Assembly (NCBI RefSeq): GCF_963576615.1
Contig: NC_088711.1
Coordinates: forward strand, 14,245,869 to 14,309,868
Length of the DNA: 64,000 bases
Origin: Watersipora subatra
Taxonomy: Eukaryota > Bryozoa > Gymnolaemata > Cheilostomatida > Watersiporidae
Direction: 5' to 3'
The first letter of the stretch is position 1; every line of letters starts with the position of its first letter. Both the position numbers and the translations under genes were made by a program. Below, in pieces: positions 38,401-46,540 of the stretch. The notes under the pieces were generated by a model. The model was not told the origin of the DNA and did not search any database. It saw only the letters and a list, made by a program, of their open reading frames with translations.

Positions 38401-39093
38401 AGTTGCATTCAGATATTTTGTTGAGCCAAAGCTAAAAGGCTCAAGAGATGTAAAATATATTGTCATGCTGATTTTTGCAATGTTACCACCTTTAAGGGTT
38501 AACTTTTTTTATATTTGCATTTACAAATCTGTCTCTAACCCAACCAAATTCTAGCATACTGTAAATTATCTAAACACTTCAACTGCACAGATACTAAACT
38601 GTATTTTTTTGTTCAGATCTAGTCAAGTTATACTTCTGGCATGTTGTTAGCCACAAAAAAGTGTGTGATTTGATTACTATTAACAATGGGAAAGTCGACG
38701 CTTACTTGCAAAATGATATTGTTGCAGCTACCGAAAATCTTAAAGCAGTAACTCGAAAAAAGCCTGTCCCTCTGTTTTTTCCTCATTCCCTGTTCATTAA
38801 TCTCTTCCGCCCTCAATCACATACCGATCTCACTCGCAAGAATACGACTAACGAAAAGGTATTTCTACGCCACTCACCTCCGTATCTATCCAGCTGATAC
38901 TCAGGTTGTGATTAGGCAGCACTTTTTCATCTCGATTGATATCATCAAGGGCGAGCTGAACAGCTGGCTTTATCCCCTCTCCGACATAGTTGTGTCGCTC
39001 CCCGAACGGTGCCAGACCTACTATCATAATCTCTTCTCCGCTACCAAAATCGGTAGTGCTGGCAGCGAACAAACCGAGCAGAGTTAAGAGCAT
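17410..39093 (-). CDS. GABA-B-type metabotropic receptor, subunit-2-like (16 exons)
   Basis: Class C GPCR of the GABA-B family (slow inhibitory signalling through Gi/o at the plasma membrane). Coding exons: 39093-38878, 31773-31636, 29882-29700, 29500-29333, 26954-26763, 25354-25154, 24609-24549, 24381-24150, 23839-23707, 22820-22713, 21499-21377, 20277-20176, 19865-19641, 19544-19371, 18378-18276, 17582-17410. Every join keeps phase; the product is 843 aa. Starting at this ATG gives a signal peptide (MLLTLLGLFAASTT). The next in-frame codons upstream lead to a stop without another ATG. Residues 20-400 form the Venus-flytrap domain (VFGGYCSSVT, VSYGNSDP, HGYAYDGMW). Seven transmembrane segments follow (KMSSPNMNNLIIIG, FGAMFAKTWRVYSIF, ALNDSKFIGLSVYNV, LCLVFVPK). 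The tail has a heptad-like coiled coil (LLAIEQENNSLLKRLEK). The membrane part is closest to GABBR2; the flytrap mixes features of both subunits. The weakest borders are the exon 5 and exon 10 donors (GTTTGT, GTTGGT). Intron 1 is 7.1 kb. Confidence 0.92.
20649..21078. repeat. 20-bp minisatellite, about 21 copies
   Basis: Tandem copies of GGCACATTTCTATAGATAGT lie in the intron between exons 11 and 12 of the GABA-B-type gene. The right half is nearly uniform. The left half has substitutions and some 19-bp units. Confidence 0.9.
21632..21730 (+). repeat. tRNA-like SINE head
   Basis: The sequence TAGCTAGGTGGCTGAGTG resembles a pol III A box. Some 45 bp later, GAAGTTCAATTG resembles a B box. It lacks a proper acceptor stem and CCA-side pairing, so it reads as a tRNA-derived SINE head and not a functional tRNA gene. 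Confidence 0.4.
21775..22145 (+). mobile_element. SINE-like composite repeat, copy 1
   Basis: Landmarks in order are CTAGCCAAACGCCCGGCGTTG, AACAGCAGGTAATGTAG, a tRNA-like segment starting GTGTAGCCTAATGGGTTAG, and a tail CAAACTGAGATTTATATA. The same order of landmarks recurs at 25.4-26.0 kb and 41.4-41.9 kb. A further head, CTAGCTGTGCTACCCAGCG, begins immediately after it at about 22,150. It lies in the GABA-B-type gene between exons 10 and 11. Confidence 0.6.
25418..25972 (+). mobile_element. SINE-like composite repeat, copy 2
   Basis: The head reads GCTCGGCATTGTACGAGTAA. A tRNA-like part starts GCTGGTTGAGCAGCATAGTG with B-box-like GTGTTCAAATCT. The tail has TTTATCGCTACAATGGGACA and GACAGACAGAATACAGAC before GAGGTTTATATTCG. 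It lies in the intron between exons 5 and 6 of the GABA-B-type gene. Confidence 0.55.
28323..29149. mobile_element. 827-bp MITE with about 73-bp terminal inverted repeats
   Basis: The left end (28323-28395) and right end (29078-29149) are inverted copies differing by only a few bases. Both run ATCAATGATATACAG, then a C run, GATAGCCGACGGCT, GGGCGGGGTTTAATGATGGA and GCTCTGT. The interior has no transposase frame. The TA-rich outer bases make the exact ends and target duplication ambiguous: the ends may be CAGG...CTG with TA duplications. It lies in the intron between exons 4 and 5 of the GABA-B-type gene. Confidence 0.85.
30448..30553. repeat. 106-bp palindromic MITE-like repeat
   Basis: Arm AAACCTCTAATTGAATGCCA at 30448-30467 is perfectly inverted at 30534-30553. 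Between the arms the motif CAATTAGAGGTGTTGGTCAA partly repeats the arm. It lies in the GABA-B-type gene between exons 2 and 3. Confidence 0.75.
31123..31180. repeat. Perfect 22-bp hairpin with 14-nt loop
   Basis: Left arm 31123-31144 (GATTATCTGGTCCATAATCACT split as GATTATCTGG and TCCATAATCACT) pairs without mismatch with 31159-31180. It is inside the intron between exons 2 and 3 of the GABA-B-type gene. The size fits either a minimal fold-back repeat or a small-RNA precursor. Nothing in the sequence decides between them. Confidence 0.8.
32404..32830 (+). pseudogene. Possible decayed coding fragment in GABA-B intron 1
   Basis: An open frame to a TAG at 32631-32633 has protein-like composition (LRCEVLNVDYVDDLLMRK, SSIGRHLSILFKTKGVAVDD). 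After a gap, another frame reads LRELEKASTNENSLFSQYGY and ends TAA, overlapping AATAAA. This looks like a broken 3' part of a gene or retrocopy on the strand opposite to the receptor. I do not recognise the family. It could be chance. Confidence 0.25.
34419..34550. repeat. 11-bp tandem repeat, 12 copies
   Basis: Exactly twelve 11-bp units of the form GGTCTACATAT or AGTCTACATAC fill 132 bp. A translated version looks like a repetitive peptide, but no exon context supports coding. Confidence 0.9.
35938..36068. repeat. GATA/GATG microsatellite
   Basis: An imperfect run of GATA, GATG and GACA tetramers interrupted by a TA run. It abuts the left end of the inverted-repeat element starting at 36069. 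Confidence 0.85.
36069..36907. mobile_element. Inverted-repeat element bordered by GATA repeats
   Basis: The left end (36069-36139) and right end (36836-36907) are imperfect inverted copies of about 70 bp. Shared parts are GATAT.RACTTTATTTAC, GGTCAATGCC, GCAAATTA.ACC and TGAGACAAAAA. The left end is fused to a GATA microsatellite and the right end finishes in TATCTATCTATC. The tetramer therefore seems to belong to the element or its target. There is no coding capacity. Confidence 0.65.
36974..37360. mobile_element. PIF/Harbinger-like MITE (387 bp)
   Basis: The ends read AAGCTGGTTCACACTAT on the left and, inverted, GGCTGGTTCACACTATCG on the right. They are flanked by TCA on both sides (36971-36973 and 37361-37363). 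A GGSY...GTTCACACT terminus with a 3-bp target duplication is typical of non-autonomous PIF/Harbinger elements. It is in intron 1 of the GABA-B-type gene. Confidence 0.65.
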
Positions 39094-39887
39094 ATCTAGT
39101 TGATGAACTAGCAGCTTATGTAAAGTATAATCTTGAGCCACAACCCAGTTTCATCAGAGAGATATATGCCTTACGGTGCTCTGCTGCAGCGCTTTCACTA
39201 ATGTACATGCGTCTCTAGCGACTCGCTCACCATCGAGTTTATTTATAGCTGAAGCTCTTCGTCTTGCCTCGCATGCCTTTGTCACTCCTTCGGATCAATC
39301 ATTAACCTGTCCACTCTTTATACACCCCTGATTACGTCCAAGAGGAGTTCAAGTACTGAGTGTGTACGGCACTTTTCTCCTTTGTTTTTACTTCCTGTTA
39401 GGTCTTAACAACCATGAGAGTCAACTTTAAGATGGTTTCATTTACGAAAGCATATTTGTTAATGAAAATTTTTGTTTGTGTGACATAGGAGCAATATGAC
39501 TGAAAATTATTCAACACGATTTTGATTGGTTTTTGATTGATTTTTTTCATCACGTCAAAATATGCTGCGTTAAGAGTCGGGTGTTTGTTAGCTTTTCATT
39601 GACAACTCTATAGGCTGTCAGCAGCTGACACTGCCAATAACCGATGTAGAAGATTCTTAAGTACATAAGAAAATAATAGCAACACATAGTCAGATCAAAG
39701 GAACAGTTTGGAGTATTCCGCTCATGTGTTTAAATGAATGGATAACTTTTAATTATCATGGGTATTCCATAATCAGACTCCGAAATCTTTGTCTGTGGTA
39801 TGTAATATTCAATATGTATAGCCAAGCGATGGGGAGTCAAACAGCTGAAAATATACATATTTCAATAATACCAACCCTTGAAAAGGG

Positions 39888-39970
39888 CTGGTTACTGAAA
39901 CATGTCAGTAACCAGGCTGGTTACTGACCGCTTCTTTAACCAAACCTTGAAAAGGGTTGGTTAAAGAAGC
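39888..39970. repeat. Two adjacent hairpins
   Basis: CTGGTTACTGA (39888-39898) pairs perfectly with 39905-39915 around a 6-nt loop and then recurs as a direct copy. Next, GCTTCTTTAACCAAACC (39930-39946) pairs with 39954-39970, with one mismatch. Both loop or flanking regions contain CTTGAAAAGGG. Confidence 0.75.
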
Positions 39971-41431
39971 TTATTTATTTTCTTTGCTGTACCAAGAATA
40001 TGTGTTGCTGTCCAGACTGTGTTGCTGCCTTTACAGTCCAGAAATAGCCTGATACAACAGATACAAAGAAAAGACAAAGATGTGCGAATGAAGCCAAGCA
40101 GGAAATAAAACACATCGCTGAATTAAAAAAGATCAGTCTCGTCAGGAAATAAAGCTATGTAGGCATCTAATGCCTACGGTGAACAAGTTAACCAGAGAAC
40201 AACCATGAAGTGAAATAATTCAGAAGCAGAGGTCAAGATACTATGGGCATGTATAGTAGGATGGAAGGTGAAACGTCTGTCAATATTTTCATAGCAGAAT
40301 ACTACAGGCCACTCAAGATGGGCAGAGAAGCGCCTTAGTTCCCACGGAGGAGGAATCTGTAGTCAGACTTGATCTCCCAATATAAGGGAGGGTGGTAAGA
40401 TAGAAGTAGTGGGACTACGTAATACACACACCCCAAGTTTGTGTGTGCGTGCATGTATACAAGTGTACTTGTATTAAACTGTTTTGACAAACTGTTGTTT
40501 TTGCGGAGTTGCCCCCGTCGACCGGAGTGAGCAAAACAACAGCTTGTCACAATACGTACTGCACCTGATGCATCAGCTGCACTGAAAGGGAGTTGTTCTC
40601 TTCCTTCTATGCGGCTTGGCTGCGATGTTATGTCGGTCGCTCCATTGGTAATCATAGCGGATTTAGCCAAAAATTTATGTAGAAAAAAATAAGATGAAAA
40701 CGTTTAACCAGAGTCCAGTATCTGTGGTAAACTTTAGTAGAACACAACATCCAAAAATTTTTTGGATCTTTGGTCGACCTCATGCGCCCTTATGTAGAGG
40801 GTCAGGAATGACCTCTTCAGATTGTTTGGCAGGTGTTGGCTCTTCACAGCTAAGAATGTGACTATTTAAGTAGGACACAATGCTAAGTTGTGATGCATTA
40901 GATTGCCCAGTCTAGTATAGTTAATAGGTCTATGATGAGCATACACATGAAGATGGTTGCGCGTGCATATGTGCGTTCATTTGCATACCATGTGATTTAG
41001 TTTGCAATGAATGATTATGTATAATAAATGTTTTGTTTATGAGTTTTGAAATTAGCCGATAGAGCATTCATCAGCTACAACTAGTTATTCAGTGAGATAA
41101 CCAAGTCTTGTATGTGTCAAGGTCACCTTTACTTACACGGTTTATGTGATGAGCGTACTACATGTGCAGTCTTACACTAAGTAAAGTACACTTCTAGACT
41201 ACAGTTTTCCGCATAGTGAATTCCTTCTGAGATCTATTTCATACGGTATGTTAAAACCATCGCAGGTTGAAGCAAAAATTCCTATTAGAATGTACCATAA
41301 TTTGTACCATTTGTACCTTTAATTTGTTCCACAGCTCACAAACCAGCTATAACTTTTTGACAACTACTGCAAGGGATTACACGCAGTATTAAAATTAATG
41401 TGTTATGCCAAGATACTAGACGAATGACCAG

Positions 41432-41935
41432 GGTTGCACCGGTAATAAAAAACGGCTTATAAACAGTAGCAGGTAATGTAGCTGCCATTTGCTAAATTGA
41501 CTAATTTTAGCCAATGGCAAAATTGGCTAATTTGAGTAACTTAAGCTAGTAACTTAAGCTAGTAACTTATGCTAGTAACTTAAGCTAGTAACTTAAGCTA
41601 GTAACTTAAGCTTACTTACATTGCTAAACTTACTATAACAAGAACGTAAGCCCTGAAGCCAGCTTGTGTGATGCTATGCGTCACACAACGTCATTACGCG
41701 TATTTTAACCGATGTAATGAAATACAATATTTCATTGTATAGCATTGTAGCCACTTGGCTTAGTGGATAGAACATCTGCCTGCAGACCTAAAGAATTTGA
41801 TTTCAAACCTAGTGTAGAGTGAATTTTTCATTCCTGAAACTTTATCGCTATAAATGGACACACAAGCAGGCTAACAAACAGACAAATGACAAACACTGAA
41901 ACAAACTCTATTTATATATATATATATAGATTTAA
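41432..41935 (+). mobile_element. SINE-like composite repeat, copy 3, with an internal 13-bp tandem array
   Basis: It shares landmarks with the copies at 21.8 and 25.4 kb: GGTTGCACCGGTAATAAAAAA, AACAGTAGCAGGTAATGTAG, a tRNA-like part GTAGCCACTTGGCTTAGTGG with B-box-like GATTTCAAACCT, TTTATCGCTATAAATGGACA, and an AT-rich tail. Inside it, six copies of AGTAACTTAAGCT fill 41535-41612. Confidence 0.6.
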
Positions 41936-43119
41936 AAGACTTAATGTAAGAATTCAATTGTACATGCGTATAAAAACTGGAGCTTTTGTAACTTTATTTG
42001 GAATCAAAATCATCTCCAGATTTTTCTCATAATGCGTCATTAAAAACCTAATATAAACAACAAAAGAACAGTGACAAGTTTGGCTTTAGGGAAGATAACT
42101 CATACTTTATTTCAGCGGAGAGTTAAATGTAGTGGTAATAGTATTATTATGTGTGCTAGTAGGATGGAAAAGTAAGTAGTTGTCTTTCCTTGGATAATAC
42201 TGCTAGTTCAAAGCAAAAAATGTCAAATATGTAATAAATATGAGTTGACAATAAGGTTTTTATTGCTATTTTACCTGCGAGAGACACGCGAGTGGAAGTG
42301 TCGGCTCAACTATGTGCGAGTTTGGAATTAAAGAGAGAGCAAAATCTAACTTAACTCAGACTAGGTGACCTTTAAACTTAGTTTATGTATTCTTTATGAT
42401 TATATTTTTTGCATTTTCGGTTTGGTTTTTACGAATCTCTTTACTTACATTCACAAAACTGTAATGCTTTGAGAAACTGTGTAGCAATCTATGTTGAAAA
42501 ATACTTTTTGGAAATAGCCTTAAAAGTTATATTCCATGTTATTTGCTCAGCTTCTCTGATCCAATATATAGCATTTTAGCAAGTTTTTAAAAAGTTGTTT
42601 TTAAACATTGCTAAAATAAAAAATTATGTTTAAATTTTCTGGCTAGTAAAACTGATACTTCAGTATTGCACTGCACTAATGGTTTCTTATATCTATAGTT
42701 ATGAGGTGGCTTCTTACAAACATACATTCATAGCGTTAAGGAGAGATCTATTGCAGTGTTAATCTTGATTTTGGTGTTGAAAATACTGTATTACGTTACT
42801 TAATTTTATAAAATCTAAAATTAATAGATGTGACCTAATAAATGTATTAATTTAGCCATAAATTTAAGAAATATGCTTCCATTGTCTATGATACTATAAC
42901 ATTAAGTAAGAATTCTCAACAACCAACACTGCATTTACAAATCATTTGATACCTGCACAAATAGTCACATCATCATAGCAGTTCGTCGATGCTACAATGA
43001 CTGTCATCATTTTGGTCTGATCAAACATCTCCAACCATCCTTATTCTTAGCTCTTGCTTGCCAACCATTCCTGTCTATATCCAGCTTTTTTATATTTCGC
43101 TTCACTGTGTAATAGTTAC

Positions 43120-43167
43120 TGTAAGTGACTATTTCATGAAATGGTTTTCATGAAATAGTCACTTACA
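43120..43167. repeat. Perfect 22-bp palindrome with 4-nt loop
   Basis: The arm from TGTAAGTGAC to ATTTCATGAAA (43120-43141) is perfectly inverted at 43146-43167 around TGGT. It is followed 20 bp later by about 50 bp of (AT)n. A perfect cruciform-forming site like this is usually either a very young fold-back repeat or an assembly artefact. Confidence 0.85.
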
Positions 43168-43186
43168 GGGCTAAATAACACAACTG

Positions 43187-43187
<1 letters not shown>

Positions 43188-43237
<50 letters not shown>
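43188..43237. repeat. (AT)n microsatellite
   Basis: Uninterrupted AT dinucleotides over about 50 bp. Confidence 0.95.
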
Positions 43238-43239
<2 letters not shown>

Positions 43240-45465
43240 TCATCAATTGGTTAACATACACAGTAAATACCATGATCTATCTGCACAGTTCTATCATCAA
43301 TGTGACTATAAGGTTAAATGTACATACAGTATATAAGTTGTGTCATACGGAGACACCAAAATCTTTCCCAGGAATCTACTAAATACTAGCTTTTGGTTTA
43401 AGAGCTTATCACTTAGTTGAGGTATTATTTGAGTGATGGTAGCTCTCTAGGGGCGCTGATTAGACGTGAAAATGATGATATATTGGGATTGTCCTAAATA
43501 TATCGTCAAACCTTTGACCCTTCGCTGACTGAGTGTTTTAATATTCTTTGTATGCATTTCAAATGATCCTGTTGGTATATTTTTACCATTTTACGATTGG
43601 ATGTCTTCTGACCAATCATATTGCGAGAGTTTGAACTATTTACTTCAAGTTTAAATTTGTGAGTTCAATCCTCCTTTGTCCGTAATCCTAGTATTCCCAA
43701 GGCTATACGTGGCTTCTTAGGGTTGTTCCAACTGCTGATTTGAATGTCTTCATGTAGGTTTGACACAGTTATGTGCCCTCACAATGTTTCAGAAAAGCCG
43801 CAATAAAATGCAATAAAAATATTCTTTTAAAAAAACTGAATAATGATTTTAGTAATGCTACTAAATAAAGTTAATAAAAGGAGCCTTAGAGGCTCCAGCG
43901 TTATTTGACAGCTAATTGGCATCTAGGTAGTAGATAATTCCTACTCATACAACTAATAAACAAACAAAATTAGCTTTGTTCTTTGTGCCTGCGCCCCGTT
44001 ACTAGAAACAGAAATTAAAACATTTTTCTTAAAAGAGTTTTTACAATTGTGTCATCTGATGTCTAAGGAAAGTTACTTATTGTCTAGTGATGACCACATG
44101 AAGAATTGACAGCCAAGTTTGATAAATGAAGCGTTGGAGTTTGACAGCAGCTAATGGTATAAACTGGTAGTGAAGTATTAGTAAGACTTGTAGTTAACCT
44201 GGTACTTGTATTAGCCAAGTTAAAATACTCTTTCAGCTATCCAGATACATATAATGTACAGTTTGTGCATGTTATGAGTTATATAAAAAAAATATATATA
44301 TGTATATTTATATGTCATTTCAAAGAAATCAAGTTCAAAAAAGAACTTTAAACTCTACGAGTCGAGTATATTAAAACTAGACGATTTTTATGACTAAAAT
44401 TTTTTGTGGCAGGTGTATACATTTATTTAGATATATATTTATATGTATATTTGCAGACAATCAACTTAAATTACTATTTTATTTTGATAATAGTTTTTTT
44501 AGTCATACCTGTGCAATGGTAGATTATTGCTAGTGCAACCTGTTATATTATTCAAGTAATTTTATCATACAAATTATTAGACTATATAAAATATCGTATT
44601 ATATAAATTATTACATTATATAAATTATTACATTATATAATATTCGTAGTGGGTTCAGATTTTCTGAATGTCAGCTAAGCTTCAGTCTAGTAGTAGACAT
44701 CAAAGCTAACAAATTCAGCATCCTGCATTCAAGCAATCATCTTTCCGAAATGCTGCCGGTAGAAAACACATGCAAATAAATCCTACTCATCTCAATGGGG
44801 TCTAATTGCTCGGCCTGCGCTGCTGATCATCAATCTAAAAGACAATATAATACAGGATTCGTAATAGGTGTTAGCCTATCAGCTATATGGAAGTATCATC
44901 TTCATATTCGCTAGTGCCAGCGTTCGACTTGTTTTAAAGAACAGCTTCCTGTATTATTTGTATTGGTGTACAGTTATTGTCAAAAAATGAACTACAAAGC
45001 TACCATGTTATGATTAGCGTTGTTTGAGTGAAAATATCATTTTGTGAGAATATGATTTTCTTCCACCATAGACATCTTGTAAAATAGGATCTAGGTAAAG
45101 AATTATAACATCTCTATGTTCATTTATTTCCTTGTTCAGTTAATTTATGACTGTATTTAGTTAGCTATGCCAACTTTCCACCAGCTGATCTGCTTCACTA
45201 AAAACAAATTTGACGGTTTTTATCACCTCGTATATGTTTCCTGTTGTTTTTTAGCAACTCTTTTTGTATTGCTGTTCATTTTGGTAGAACAGCCGATTCA
45301 TAAAATTAAACGCTGAAAAATGTCACATATTTGGAATCGTCTCCCCTCAAATGACCACAGATCAAAAACTGCTACATCAAACACAATGATTTTTTGTGGT
45401 TGGTAAGTGCTCATTCTTTAAACGGTCTGTCAAAATCCAACTCTCTATAACCTTTTGAGCTGAAA

Positions 45466-46540
45466 TAGGTATTTGGGTGTAAGTATTTGGGTGTAGGTAC
45501 TTGGGTGAAGGTATTGGGTGTAGGTATTTGGGTGTAAGTATTTGGGTGTAAGTATTTGGGTGTAGGTATTTGGGTGAAGGTATTTGGGTGTAGGTATTTG
45601 GGTGTAAGTATTTGGGTGCAAGTATTTGGGTGTAGGTACTTGGGTGTAAGTATTTGGGTGTAAGTATTTGGGTGTAGGTATTTGGGTGTATGTATTTGAG
45701 TGTAGGTATTTGGGTGAAGGTATTTGGGTGTAAGTATTTGGGTGTAGGTATTTGGGTGTAAGTATTTAGGTATAGGTATTTGGGTGTAGGTATTTGGGTG
45801 TAAGTATTTGGGTGTAAGTATTTGGGTGTAAGTATTTGGGTGTAAGTATTTGGGTGTAAGTACTTGGGTGAAGGTATTTGGGTGTCGGTATTTGGGTGTA
45901 AGTATTTGGGTGTAAGTATTTGGGTGTAAGTATTTGGGTGTAGGTATTTGGGTGTATGTATTTGGGTGTAGGTACTTGGGTGAAGGTATTCGGGTGTAGG
46001 TATTTGGGTGTAAGTATTTGGGTGTAAGTATTTGGGTGTAGGTACTTGGGTGAAGGTATTTGTGTGTAGGTATTTGGGTGTAAGTATTTGGGTGTAAGTA
46101 TTTGGGTGTAAGTATTTGGGTGTAGGTATTTGGGTGTAAGTATTTGGGTGTAGGTATTTGGGTGTAAGTATTTAGGTATAGGTATTTGGGTGTAGGTATT
46201 TGGGTGTAAGTATTTGGGTGTAAGTATTTGGGTGTAAGTATTTGGGTGTAAGTATTTGGGTGTAAGTACTTGGGTGAAGGTATTTGGGTGTCGGTATTTG
46301 GGTGTAAGTATTTGGGTGTAAGTATTTGGGTGTAAGTATTTGGGTGTAGGTATTTGGGTGTATGTATTTGGGTGTAGGTACTTGGGTGAAGGTATTCGGG
46401 TGTAGGTATTTGGGTGTAAGTATTTGGGTGTAAGTATTTGGGTGTAGGTATTTGGGTGTAGGTATTTGGGTGTAAGTATTTTGGTGTAGGTATTTGGGTG
46501 TCGGTATTTGGGTGTAAGTATTTGGGTGTAGGTATTTCGC
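45466..46540. repeat. 14-bp minisatellite (about 76 copies) with 406-bp higher-order period
   Basis: The unit is GTATTTGGGTGTAA, with variants ending TAG, AAG or TCG and with TACTTGGG. Rare variant units recur in the same order exactly 406 bp (29 units) apart. For example, TTTAGGTATAGG occurs at about 45765 and 46171, and GTGTCGG at 45882 and 46288. On the minus strand the array stays open for over 250 codons as a Thr/Pro/Tyr-rich repeat because 14 bp times 3 gives 14 codons. This is a by-product and not a gene. Confidence 0.95.

Noticed and set aside
39094-39141. Extending the receptor start 16 codons upstream
   Set aside because: The upstream codon is GTG and the frame soon meets an in-frame TGA. 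The ATG at 39093 gives a proper signal peptide.
40335-40670. 111-codon minus-strand frame upstream of the receptor gene
   Set aside because: It begins at a non-ATG codon, has no homology I can recognise and no supporting splice pattern.
41755-41822. Possible tRNA gene (A- and B-box-like motifs)
   Set aside because: The cloverleaf stems do not form convincingly, and the same segment recurs with a conserved tail at 22.0 and 25.8 kb, so it is a tRNA-derived SINE.
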